From Cognatundibacterium rivi (GTDB taxonomy: Bacteria; Pseudomonadota; Gammaproteobacteria; Burkholderiales; Burkholderiaceae_D), in the NCBI RefSeq assembly GCF_018139565.1, contig NZ_JAGSPK010000001.1, positions 744,001 to 808,000 on the forward strand: DNA of 64,000 nt. Direction: 5' to 3'. Of this stretch, positions 28,155-36,633 are shown one piece after another. The notes beneath the pieces are model-generated. The model was not told where the DNA came from. It did no database searches and was given only the letters and a program-made list of their open reading frames with translations. A program made the position numbers and the translations under genes. The stretch's first letter is position 1; every line of letters begins with the position of its first letter.

Positions 28155-29126
28155 TTATCGTGACTTTACAAACGGCACGCCTATCGCCTTCGGCGCGACG
28201 GATTTCGCCATCAGGCCCGCAAGAACGACGACGGTGACTACATACGGAATCATCTGTATCAATGATCCCGGTACTTTTCCCAAGCCAGGGAAGACAACGC
28301 CTTCGATCTGGACTTGCAGAGCAGTGAAAAAACCGAACATCAGGCAACCGAGCGCCGTTTGCAGTGGCCGCCAGTTACCGAACACCAGCGCGGTGAGCGC
28401 CAGATAACCATTACCAGCGGACATATCGCGCAGGAAAAAACCGCTTTGTACGATGGACAGATAAGCACCGGAGAATGAACACAGCACACCGGCGCACAGC
28501 ATCGCCATAAAACGGGTGCGCTCGACATTGATGCCAGCGGCATCGGCAGCATGCGGGTTTTCCCCAACGGCGCGCAGACGCAGACCGAAACGGCTGTGAT
28601 ACAAGACCCAGTTCACCAGAGGAATCAGGGCAAACGCCAGATACACCAGCGCGCTGTGACCACCGATCAGCTTGGTGTAAAACCAGCCCAGAAACGGAAT
28701 ACCGGCCACCGCATCTGAACCCGGTAACACGATATCGAACAGACGGGCAGAGCCGAGGTCAGGCGTGCGCCCGCCTTGCATAAAGAAGAACTGGGCAAGC
28801 ACAAAGGTCAGGCCGCTCAGGGCGATATTTAAGGCAATGCCAGCCACCAGCTGATTACCTTTTTGCGTGATGCTGACAAAGCCCTGCAATAAAGCGATGA
28901 CAGCAGAAATGCCGACACCGGCGAGTATGCCGAACCACGGGTTTTGCGTCGCAAAGGCGACTGCTGCTGACACAAATGCGGCTGCCAGCATTTTCCCTTC
29001 AAGTGCCAGATCGACCACGCCGCTGCGTTCAGCGAACAGACCGGCCATCGCTGCAAACATTAATACCGGTGCATTGCGGATGGTAGAGACCAGAATGCTG
29101 GAAAATTGAAAATCATCAAACATCAT
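28155..29126 (-). CDS. Nucleoside ABC transporter permease (second)
   Basis: Inner-membrane subunit of the BMP-type ABC importer. The 323 residues have about eight to ten membrane segments and the BPD_transp_2 pattern: MFAAMAGLFAERSGVVDLALEGKMLAAAF near the start and LRAVGENPHAADAAGINVERTR in the cytoplasmic coupling loop near residue 190. It overlaps the other permease gene by four bases. Homologues pair with lipoprotein or periplasmic BMP binding proteins for purine and pyrimidine nucleosides. Confidence 0.93.
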   Translation of the reverse strand: MMFDDFQFSSILVSTIRNAPVLMFAAMAGLFAERSGVVDLALEGKMLAAAFVSAAVAFATQNPWFGILAGVGISAVIALLQGFVSITQKGNQLVAGIALNIALSGLTFVLAQFFFMQGGRTPDLGSARLFDIVLPGSDAVAGIPFLGWFYTKLIGGHSALVYLAFALIPLVNWVLYHSRFGLRLRAVGENPHAADAAGINVERTRFMAMLCAGVLCSFSGAYLSIVQSGFFLRDMSAGNGYLALTALVFGNWRPLQTALGCLMFGFFTALQVQIEGVVFPGLGKVPGSLIQMIPYVVTVVVLAGLMAKSVAPKAIGVPFVKSR

Positions 29127-30205
29127 TTTTCCTTACGTTTGAGCAGGGCAGAGATCGCCGGGGCATACAGATTTTCCATCGCGCCGCAAAACAGAATGAT
29201 CAGTCCCTGAATGAAAATAAAAGTTTCGGTAGGAATATTCGGTTTTTCCAGCGACAGATCAAAGCCACCCTGGATCAGCGCGCCAAACAGTATCGACGAC
29301 AGCAAAATACCTATCGGGTGCTGGCGACCCATCAGTGCGACGGCAATGCCGATGAAGCCTGCGCCGGCGGGGAAATTCAGACCCAGATAATGCGTGGAGC
29401 CCATTACAGAATTGACGGATGCCAGACCAGCCAGCGCGCCGGAAATCATCATCGCAATGATGATGGTTTTGCTGATGGAAATACCCGCATAGTGTGCGGC
29501 ATGCTGGTTCAGACCGGTGGCGCGTAACTGATAACCCCAGGTCGTGCGCCATACCGCAACACCGTAAATGACCAAGGCCAGCAAGGCCATGATGAAGCTG
29601 ATATTCAGCGGTGTTTCGCCCAGCACCGGCAGCATGCCATTCAGCTTAGGCAGCCATGCGCTATCGGCAAAGACGCGGCTGGCGGTGTTTTGTTCACCCG
29701 CAGGAATCAGAAAGCTGACGATGATGTAGTTCATCAGGCTGGCCGCAATGAAGTTGAACATGATGGTCGTCACAACTACGTGGCTGCCACGTTTTGCCTG
29801 CAGATAACCGGGTAAAAAAGCCCATGCCGCGCCGAAGATCGCGCTGCCGGCTATCGCCAGTGGTATCAGCAACCATGCCGGTAAGCTGGCATCAAAAGCC
29901 AGCAGCACCAGTGTCAGCCCGAGACCGCCCAGATACATCTGACCTTCGCTGCCGATATTGAATAAACCTGCCTGCATCGCAATCGATACTGACAATCCGG
30001 TGAAGATAAATGTGGCGGCGTAGAACAGGGTGTAGCCCAGCCCTTCGGGGTTAAAGACGGCGGCATTCAGCAGTATGCCCAGCGACTCCACCGGGCTTTC
30101 ACCCAGCAGATAAATCACACCAGCTGCCACCAGCAGGGCGGACAGCAAGTTCAGTAAAGGCAGGGCAAAGGCGGTGGCCCAGCGGGGAAGATCGGCTTGA
30201 TTCAT
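29123..30205 (-). CDS. Nucleoside ABC transporter permease (first)
   Basis: Partner permease, 360 residues, with about ten membrane segments and the family coupling region YQLRATGLNQHAAHYAGISISKT near 230. The preceding GLFNIGSEGQMYLGGLG motif is diagnostic for this permease class. It lies 64 bases after the ATPase gene and overlaps the second permease, so the two subunits are translated in step. Confidence 0.93.
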   Translation of the reverse strand: MNQADLPRWATAFALPLLNLLSALLVAAGVIYLLGESPVESLGILLNAAVFNPEGLGYTLFYAATFIFTGLSVSIAMQAGLFNIGSEGQMYLGGLGLTLVLLAFDASLPAWLLIPLAIAGSAIFGAAWAFLPGYLQAKRGSHVVVTTIMFNFIAASLMNYIIVSFLIPAGEQNTASRVFADSAWLPKLNGMLPVLGETPLNISFIMALLALVIYGVAVWRTTWGYQLRATGLNQHAAHYAGISISKTIIIAMMISGALAGLASVNSVMGSTHYLGLNFPAGAGFIGIAVALMGRQHPIGILLSSILFGALIQGGFDLSLEKPNIPTETFIFIQGLIILFCGAMENLYAPAISALLKRKEK

Positions 30206-30269
30206 ACGTGGTTCGTCGCTTGTTTGTTCGCTTATGGTCGCTTATGTTTGCTTTTTTTCCGGCTGCTGC

Positions 30270-31799
30270 TTAGTGTTTGTGTAATCCACCCATCAGCAGG
30301 CCGATGCGGGTCGCATCAAATTCTTCTACTTTCAGCTCGCCAGTGATGCAGCCGCCGGACATGACCAGAATGCGGTCAGCCAGGGCGCGGACTTCTTCCA
30401 GTTCCACTGACACTAACAGGATGGCGACGCCGGCATCGCGCATCGCCAGCAGACGTGCGTGCAGACTTTCTATCGTGCCGATATCGACACCGCGTGTTGG
30501 CTGGCCTACCAGCATCAGTTTTGGTTCTGATGCCATCTCCCGCGCCATCACCACTTTTTGCTGATTACCGCCGGACAGCAGGGCAATCCGTAAATGCGGA
30601 TCAGCCGGGCGTACATCAAACTTACTCAGCAGTTCGTTGCAGGTTTTCAGGATGGCTTTGTAGTCGAGCAGACCAAAGGCTTTGCCCAGCTTTTTCTGGT
30701 AACCGAGAAAGCTGTTCATCATGACCGAGAAATTTTTCACGACCGCATCGCGCAGCCGGTCTTCCGGCACGTGTGCGATGCCGAGTTCGCGGAAAGTCGC
30801 TGGCAAACCATCGGCATCTTTGCGACCCGCAAATGGCAGCGGCTTTCCTTGCATCGTCACTGCGCCGCTGCTCGGTAAGCGCATACCGCTCAGCACTTCC
30901 AGTAGCTCGCTTTGTCCATTGCCGGAGACGCCAGCGATGGCGACGATTTCTCCGGCGCGGATATTGAAATTCAGATCTTTAAGCAAGCTGACTTGCTGGG
31001 CGTTGATCAGATTGAGTCCCTTCACATCGAGCACTGTTTCACCCGGCGCATATGGCCCACGCGGCAGATGTGTTTCGATAGGGCGACCGACCATCAGCTC
31101 GGCCAGTTGTTCTTTATTGGTGTTGGTGGTTTGCACAGAACCGACCACTGTACCTGCGCGCATCACGGTTACTTCGTCGGTGATGTCGAGAATTTCCTGC
31201 AGTTTATGCGTAATCAGAATAATTGTTTTGCCCTGCTCTTTGAACAGGCGCAAGACGGCAAACAGCGAGGCGGTTTCCTGTACCGTCAGCACTGCCGTTG
31301 GCTCATCCAGAATCAAGATATTCGCGCTGCGATATATCTGTTTCAGAATCTCAACGCGCTGCTGTATGCCGACCGATAAATCCTGAATTTTGGCGAGTGG
31401 ATCAACGTCGAGCGAATAACGCTGACAAATCTCACGCAGGCTGGCTTCGACTTGTTTGCGATGGGCGGCAAGGCGGAAGCCACCTTCAGAGCCGAGCATC
31501 ACGTTATCCAGCACCGTCATGTTTTCGACCAGCATGAAATGCTGATGCACCATACCGATGCCCAGGTCTATCGCTTCCTGACTGTTACGGATTTGTTGTG
31601 GCGTGCCATTGATCAGCAACTGACCGCCGTCGGCACGGTAGTAGCCGTACAGGATACTCATCAATGTCGATTTGCCTGCGCCATTTTCGCCGATGATGCC
31701 GTGGATGGAACCGGGTGCAATGGAAAAACTCACATCGCGATTCGCCTGCACTGCGCCAAAGCGTTTGGATATGTGTTGAAATTCGACGGCAGCTTGCAT
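30270..31799 (-). CDS. Nucleoside ABC transporter ATP-binding protein, two cassettes
   Basis: Energises nucleoside import. The 509 residues hold two ABC domains. The first has Walker A GENGAGKS near 38, signature LSVGIQQRVE near 145 and Walker B ILILDEPTAVL. The second has a degenerate Walker A GVSGNGQSE near 290 and signature LSGGNQQKVVMARE. The asymmetry is usual for sugar- and nucleoside-type importers. It is separated from the binding-protein gene by a strong stem-loop. Confidence 0.95.
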   Translation of the reverse strand: MQAAVEFQHISKRFGAVQANRDVSFSIAPGSIHGIIGENGAGKSTLMSILYGYYRADGGQLLINGTPQQIRNSQEAIDLGIGMVHQHFMLVENMTVLDNVMLGSEGGFRLAAHRKQVEASLREICQRYSLDVDPLAKIQDLSVGIQQRVEILKQIYRSANILILDEPTAVLTVQETASLFAVLRLFKEQGKTIILITHKLQEILDITDEVTVMRAGTVVGSVQTTNTNKEQLAELMVGRPIETHLPRGPYAPGETVLDVKGLNLINAQQVSLLKDLNFNIRAGEIVAIAGVSGNGQSELLEVLSGMRLPSSGAVTMQGKPLPFAGRKDADGLPATFRELGIAHVPEDRLRDAVVKNFSVMMNSFLGYQKKLGKAFGLLDYKAILKTCNELLSKFDVRPADPHLRIALLSGGNQQKVVMAREMASEPKLMLVGQPTRGVDIGTIESLHARLLAMRDAGVAILLVSVELEEVRALADRILVMSGGCITGELKVEEFDATRIGLLMGGLHKH

Positions 31800-31840
31800 A
31801 CGTTCGGGATTCTCGGTGTGATCGAGTCAGGAATAGGGGT

Positions 31841-31873
31841 AAAAATTTCGGGGCGCCTATGTTGGCGCCCCGA
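31841..31873 (-). terminator. Stem-loop with T run between binding-protein and ATPase genes
   Basis: CGGGGCGCC (31849-31857) and GGCGCCCCG (31864-31872) pair over six bases. On the minus strand the stem is followed by AAATTTTT. This position suits partial termination or 3'-end protection that raises binding protein over the transporter subunits. Confidence 0.75.
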
Positions 31874-31890
31874 TCATGGTGAGTTTTATC

Positions 31891-32886
31891 TTAAATCGGG
31901 CACTTATTGGCATCACGGAAATCGACGACTTTGATTTTTCCGTTAATGATGTCTTGTTTCGCCGCATTGACACGTTTTTCAACTTCGGCACTGACGACAC
32001 TGCGATTGTCTTTATCCAGCGCCCAGTCCACGCCGCCTTCTTTCAGGCCTTTGTAGACGGTGCCGCCTTGCCATTTGCCATTTTTCAATTGCATGAAGCT
32101 GTCATAAATCGCCTGATCTACACGTTTGACCATCGATGTCAGCATATTGCCCGGATGCATGTAGTTCTGATTCGAGTCAACGCCGATGCCGAGTTTGCCT
32201 TTTTCTTTGACTGCCTGCAGTGTGCCCATGCCGCTGCCACCTGCTGCTGCAAAGATCACATCGACGCCACGTTCAAACTGCGCGCGCGCGAGTTCGCCGC
32301 CTTTGGCCGGATCGTTCCATGCGGCGGTCGTGGTACCAACCATATTCTGGATCACTTCAACTTTGCTATCGGTGGCCTTTGCACCTTGTGTGTAGCCGCA
32401 GGAGAAATTACGAATCAGCGGAATATCCATGCCGCCGATGAAACCAATTTTTTTGGATTTGCTGCTGAGCGCCGCTGCGACACCGACCAGGTAAGAACCT
32501 TCCTGTTCTTTAAATAAAACCGAGCTGACATTGTTGCCCGCAGCAACGCCGTCAATCAATACGAATTTTGTTTTCGGAAATTCTTTGGCGATATTTTGTA
32601 CTGCCTGCGCTTGTCCAAAGCCGATTGCGGCGATCAGATCAACGTTTTTACGTGCCAGATTGCGCAGTACTTGTTCTGTTTGCGTGTCGCTGGCGACTTG
32701 TACTTCCATGAAGCCGATTTTCGTTTCTTTCTTGAAGCGCTCTGCACCTTCAGAAGCGGACTGATTGAAAGACTTATCAAACTTACCGCCTGCGTCGTAG
32801 ATAACGGCAAATTTCGGGTCTGCAGCATAAGCGCCGCTTGCAACGAGCAAGCCAGCCATAGTCAGGCAGAGTTGTTTGAGTTTCAT
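31891..32886 (-). CDS. BMP-family nucleoside-binding protein
   Basis: Periplasmic substrate-binding protein of the nucleoside ABC importer. The 331 residues start with a signal peptide (cleavage after SGAYA), then PKFAVIYDAGGKFDKSFNQSASEGAERF, the hallmark start of BMP/Med-family proteins, and later IGFIGGMDIPLIRNF and VIFAAAGGSGMGTLQAV. ATG at 32886 follows AAGGAAGCTCTC; an upstream frame extension to 32970 lacks support. As the first gene of the transporter run it is probably the most highly expressed. Confidence 0.94.
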   Translation of the reverse strand: MKLKQLCLTMAGLLVASGAYAADPKFAVIYDAGGKFDKSFNQSASEGAERFKKETKIGFMEVQVASDTQTEQVLRNLARKNVDLIAAIGFGQAQAVQNIAKEFPKTKFVLIDGVAAGNNVSSVLFKEQEGSYLVGVAAALSSKSKKIGFIGGMDIPLIRNFSCGYTQGAKATDSKVEVIQNMVGTTTAAWNDPAKGGELARAQFERGVDVIFAAAGGSGMGTLQAVKEKGKLGIGVDSNQNYMHPGNMLTSMVKRVDQAIYDSFMQLKNGKWQGGTVYKGLKEGGVDWALDKDNRSVVSAEVEKRVNAAKQDIINGKIKVVDFRDANKCPI

Positions 32887-33079
32887 GAGAGCTTCCTTAT
32901 TCGTATATCTTGTGTGATTGCGTTCGTGATCGCTATTCGCTGACGGCAAGTCGCAAGTGGCATCACTCATTATTTATCGGCACTAACTGACATCAGACTA
33001 CCACGCGTGACCAGCGAGTCTGGCTGTAAGGTCAAAATTCTATCAAATCCTGCCATCTTGTATCCGTATTCAATCGCAA

Positions 33080-34009
33080 TCAGGCGACTTTCCGCGCTTG
33101 CATGAAATCCAGAACTTCATGTCGATGGGGAATCGAAGTCTGTGCTCCCAATTTCGTCACGGTCAGGGCAGCAGTATATTGTGCTTCACGGCTGGCGTCT
33201 GAGACGCTGAGCCCGTTCGCGATACCCACTGCAAACGCGCCGACAAAAGTATCACCAGCGGCGGTGGTATCCACTACATCGACTTTAATCGCCGGAATAA
33301 ATTCGCTACCGCCCGCTTGTGTGATTAATGCCCCGTCGCCGCCCATCGTCAGCAACACAGTTCCGACCCCGAGATCCAGTAAGCGTTCTGACGCTTGCTG
33401 TGCGCTGGATTGGCTGGTCACGCTGATGCCGCTGAGTTGTGATGCTTCGGTTTCGTTCACGATCAGGTAATCGACTTGCTTTAATAATGCAGGGTCTAGT
33501 TGTTGAGCAGGAGCTGGATTTAACACTACTTTGACACCCTGAGCGTGCGCGATGGCGATGGCGCGGGTCACGGTATCAACCGGTGTTTCTAACTGGCAGA
33601 GCAATAATTGTGCCGCAGCTATCGCACTTGTTGCGGCCTCGATCTGATTGACGTTCAGCGTCGCATTGGCGCCTGCAGCAAGCACGATGCTATTGCTGCC
33701 ATTGTCTTCCACCAATATCCCGGCGACACCCGTGGCAACACCGGCAACACGCGCCAGGTGGTGGATGTTGATGCCTTCTTTCGCCAGACATTGCTGCGAA
33801 AAATCACCAAAACCGTCATCGCCGACTGCACCGATAAAGCTCACATCGGCACCCTGACGTGCAGCAGCCACCGCCTGATTGGCACCTTTACCGCCGGGAA
33901 TCTGACGGAATTCATGACCCAGCAAGGTTTCTCCCACTGCGGGCATGCGCGGCGTGCGGAAAACTAAATCCATATTGACGCTGCCGACTACGGTAATGCG
34001 TGGCTTCAT
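33080..34009 (-). CDS. rbsK: Ribokinase
   Basis: PfkB-family kinase that phosphorylates ribose to ribose-5-phosphate. The 309 residues show the N-terminal GSVNMDLVFRTPRMPAVGETLLG, the substrate motif PGGKGANQAVAAAR near 38 and the catalytic DTTAAGDTFVGAFAVG near 250 with the base Asp. The same strand continues with the nucleoside importer and nucleoside hydrolase, which would supply the ribose. A LacI-type palindrome lies 29 bases before the start. Confidence 0.94.
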   Translation of the reverse strand: MKPRITVVGSVNMDLVFRTPRMPAVGETLLGHEFRQIPGGKGANQAVAAARQGADVSFIGAVGDDGFGDFSQQCLAKEGINIHHLARVAGVATGVAGILVEDNGSNSIVLAAGANATLNVNQIEAATSAIAAAQLLLCQLETPVDTVTRAIAIAHAQGVKVVLNPAPAQQLDPALLKQVDYLIVNETEASQLSGISVTSQSSAQQASERLLDLGVGTVLLTMGGDGALITQAGGSEFIPAIKVDVVDTTAAGDTFVGAFAVGIANGLSVSDASREAQYTAALTVTKLGAQTSIPHRHEVLDFMQARKVA

Positions 34010-34037
34010 GATGCTTTTTTCTCGATAAAATAATGAT

Positions 34038-34053
34038 GCGCAATCGTTTGCGC
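34038..34053 (-). promoter_or_regulatory. LacI-family-type operator upstream of rbsK
   Basis: GCGCAATCGTTTGCGC is palindromic around a central CG except for one base pair, and is close to the known PurR consensus ACGCAAACGTTTGCGT. It sits 29 bases upstream of rbsK. This suggests control by a LacI-family repressor such as RbsR or PurR; no such gene is in the window. Confidence 0.65.
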
Positions 34054-34320
34054 AATCGATTTCGTATTTAACTATGGCCTACTTCTGCTAGTCAAGCGCA
34101 TTCTCAAATTTTGATGAAATTTTATGCAATTTCCGGACAGGCAAAACCTTGAGGCCGAGCAGTGATTTGTTTTATTGTTTTGATATTGATTAATGCCGAG
34201 CGAGATTGTGCTGTGGATAGTAACTGCTGTCAAATCGGAATTGCAGACGACACAAGGGCTGCCACACGGTTTGATTCAAACAATGGTGATAGTCGGGTGT
34301 GTTAATATTTGAATGTAAAA

Positions 34321-34347
34321 ACAAATGTTTCTAAATAAAACATTTGT
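34321..34347 (+). promoter_or_regulatory. 10-bp inverted repeat upstream of psuK
   Basis: ACAAATGTTT (34321-34330) and AAACATTTGT (34338-34347) are exact inverted repeats around seven bases, about 200 bases before psuK. The spacing suits a dimeric winged-helix regulator. The psuK product itself carries such a domain. Confidence 0.55.
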
Positions 34348-34360
34348 CTTGTTTTGTGTG

Positions 34361-34399
34361 TTTGATCTTCGTATTTGATCTTAGTATTTGATTTGTGCG
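34361..34399. repeat. 13-bp tandem repeat between rbsK and psuK
   Basis: TTTGATCTTCGTA and TTTGATCTTAGTA follow each other, with a partial third copy TTTGATTTGTGCG. The block is within the 540-base divergent gap (34010-34550), next to the 10-bp inverted repeat. No gene is visible in this gap. Confidence 0.6.
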
Positions 34400-34550
34400 T
34401 CGCTGCTGCATATCGTTGCTGTAGGTTACTGCGTGTTGCTGTACTTTTTAAACGCGGCGATAGGTTGACTACCGTTGACGACAGCTTGATTGTTATTTAT
34501 CGGATGCCGGACGGCCATTCTGGTCAGGAAGTGTTGGTGGGGAAAATGAC

Positions 34551-35669
34551 GTGAGTAAGCCTTTGTCAAAAAAAGAGCAATTATTTGCGCTAGTGAGTGC
34601 GAATCCTTATGTATCGCAGCAAGAGCTGGCGGACGCATTGCAATTATCGCGGTCTGCAATTGCAGGCCATATCGCCGCCCTGATCAGGGAAGGGCGTATT
34701 CTCGGGCGGGCATATACGTTTCCCGGGACGCGCGCGATACTTTGCATCGGCGGCGCAAACATCGATCGCAAATTAAGGACGTTGGCGGCCTTGCAAATGG
34801 GTACGTCAAATCCTGCGAGTCAGACTGAGTCTTACGGCGGCGTTGCCCGTAATATTGCAGAAAATCTGGCGCGGCAGGGCGTGCCCGCGGCTTTAATCTG
34901 CGCAGTTGGTGATGACGTCAGCGGTAAGGGTTTGATGGCGCATGCAGACAGCGCAGGAATTGACACCAGTGGCTCTTTACACGTTTCAGGCGCTTGCAGC
35001 GGAACCTATACGGCGATTCTGGATCATGCCGGTGAATTGGTGCTGGCGCTGGCGCATATGGAATTGTGTGAGTTGCTCGATCGTGATTATCTGGCAGGCT
35101 GCCGTCCGCAACTGAATGCGGCTGCGATGATCGTTGCTGACATGAATTTGCCCTCCGACAGTATTCAGTTGCTGATGAATGAGGCAGTTTTGAATAACAA
35201 ACCGCTGGCGATCGTCGCCGTTTCCCAGCCGAAAATGGCGCGTCTTCCCGCAACGTTAAAAGGAGTGCGTTTATTGATTCTGAATCAGGCCGAACTCGAA
35301 CAGCGGCTAGCGACTAAACTCACTGATACCGGCGCGATTATTGACGCGTGTGCGCAACTGCAGGCACAGGGTGTGACCGACGTTATCGTTACCCTCGGCG
35401 CAGACGGTGTCATTTTTACAGATTCAAAACGCAACGCGCCAGCACAATACTTACCCGCACCAAAGGTCGCGGTCGTTGATGTAACGGGGGCAGGTGACGC
35501 ATTTTCCGCTGCCGTCTGCGGGTCTTTGTATCACGCGCCGGAGGATATGTTGCTTGCCTGTCAGCGTGGTTTGCAATTGGCGGCGCTGACTATACAAACC
35601 AATACCAGTGTAGTGCAAACACCGCATACAACAATTTTCAATGAGGAACCATCATGCAATCCTATTTAG
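34551..35669 (+). CDS. psuK: PfkB-family (pseudouridine) kinase with N-terminal winged helix
   Basis: Likely phosphorylates pseudouridine to its 5'-phosphate. Residues 5-55 ([35 protein letters not shown]) form a winged helix-turn-helix, and the rest is a PfkB kinase with [28 protein letters not shown] and catalytic [13 protein letters not shown] near 315. The 372-residue length matches the HTH-bearing YeiI-type kinases rather than the shorter E. coli PsuK. The start is GTG at 34551 behind GGTGGGGA. It overlaps psuG by 16 bases, which supports the pseudouridine assignment and suggests a kinase that also regulates transcription. Confidence 0.88.
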   Translation: MSKPLSKKEQLFALVSANPYVSQQELADALQLSRSAIAGHIAALIREGRILGRAYTFPGTRAILCIGGANIDRKLRTLAALQMGTSNPASQTESYGGVARNIAENLARQGVPAALICAVGDDVSGKGLMAHADSAGIDTSGSLHVSGACSGTYTAILDHAGELVLALAHMELCELLDRDYLAGCRPQLNAAAMIVADMNLPSDSIQLLMNEAVLNNKPLAIVAVSQPKMARLPATLKGVRLLILNQAELEQRLATKLTDTGAIIDACAQLQAQGVTDVIVTLGADGVIFTDSKRNAPAQYLPAPKVAVVDVTGAGDAFSAAVCGSLYHAPEDMLLACQRGLQLAALTIQTNTSVVQTPHTTIFNEEPSCNPI

Positions 35670-36574
35670 TTTTTTCTGAAGAAGTACGCGCCGCGAGAGT
35701 TGCTGGCAAACCTGTGGTCGCACTGGAATCCACGATTATTTCGCATGGCATGCCTTATCCGCAAAATGTGCAGACTGCACGCGAGGTTGAGGCGATTATT
35801 CGCGAACACGGTGCGGTTCCCGCCACGATTGCGATTATGAATGGCAAGATACACATAGGCTTGTCAGACGCAGAGCTGGAGCTGTTGGGGCAATCGGCCG
35901 ATGCGCTGAAAGTCAGTCGCCGCGATTTACCGTACGTCATTTCCAGCAAAAAATTGGGCGCAACAACGGTTGCCGCGACGATGATTTGTGCCGAACTGGC
36001 GGGTATTGCCGTGTTTGTGACGGGCGGAATCGGTGGCGTGCATCGTGGCGCAGAGACCAGTTTCGATATTTCTGCCGATTTGCAGGAACTGGCGCGTACC
36101 TCCGTTGCCGTTGTTTGCGCCGGTGCGAAATCGATACTTGATCTTGGTCTGACGCTGGAATATCTGGAAACCCATGGTGTTCCTGTTATCAGCGTCGGTC
36201 AAGCTGAATTCCCGGCATTCTTTACCCGCGACAGCGGTTTTCGCGCAGATTTTCAACTCGACAGCGCCACTGAGCAGGCTGATTTTATCGCCACAAAGTG
36301 GACGCTGGGTTTGCGGGGCGGCGTCGTGATTGCGAATCCTGTTCCTGTGGCGGATGCAATGCCGCGTGCAGAGATCGAGGGCATCACTCAGCAAGCATTG
36401 CAGGAAGCTGCGCAACAAGGCGTCAGTGGCAAAGCCGTGACGCCGTTTTTATTGGCAAGAATTAAGGAGTTGACTGGTGGTCGCAGTCTGGTCAGCAATA
36501 TCGCTTTGGTGAAAAATAATGCAAAAGTCGGCGCGCAACTGGCGCACGCACTGGCTGCTCATAAAAAATCCTGA
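35654..36574 (+). CDS. psuG: Pseudouridine-5'-phosphate glycosidase
   Basis: Splits the C-C glycosidic bond of pseudouridine 5'-phosphate to uracil and ribose-5-phosphate, using an active-site lysine and a manganese ion. The 306 residues carry [17 protein letters not shown] near 22, [15 protein letters not shown] near 55, [15 protein letters not shown] near 120 and [25 protein letters not shown] near 155. GAGG lies eight bases before the ATG, inside the end of psuK, so the pair is coupled. Confidence 0.96.
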   Translation: MQSYLVFSEEVRAARVAGKPVVALESTIISHGMPYPQNVQTAREVEAIIREHGAVPATIAIMNGKIHIGLSDAELELLGQSADALKVSRRDLPYVISSKKLGATTVAATMICAELAGIAVFVTGGIGGVHRGAETSFDISADLQELARTSVAVVCAGAKSILDLGLTLEYLETHGVPVISVGQAEFPAFFTRDSGFRADFQLDSATEQADFIATKWTLGLRGGVVIANPVPVADAMPRAEIEGITQQALQEAAQQGVSGKAVTPFLLARIKELTGGRSLVSNIALVKNNAKVGAQLAHALAAHKKS

Positions 36575-36633
36575 TACGGATGAGTTGTGTCCTGCTGCAC
36601 TGGTAGTCATCCTGCGATGGCTACCGGTGTATG

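Noticed and set aside
30721..31386. 221-codon frame on the plus strand
   Set aside because: It is opposite the ABC ATPase gene, is Ser/Thr/Arg-rich and has no start signal.
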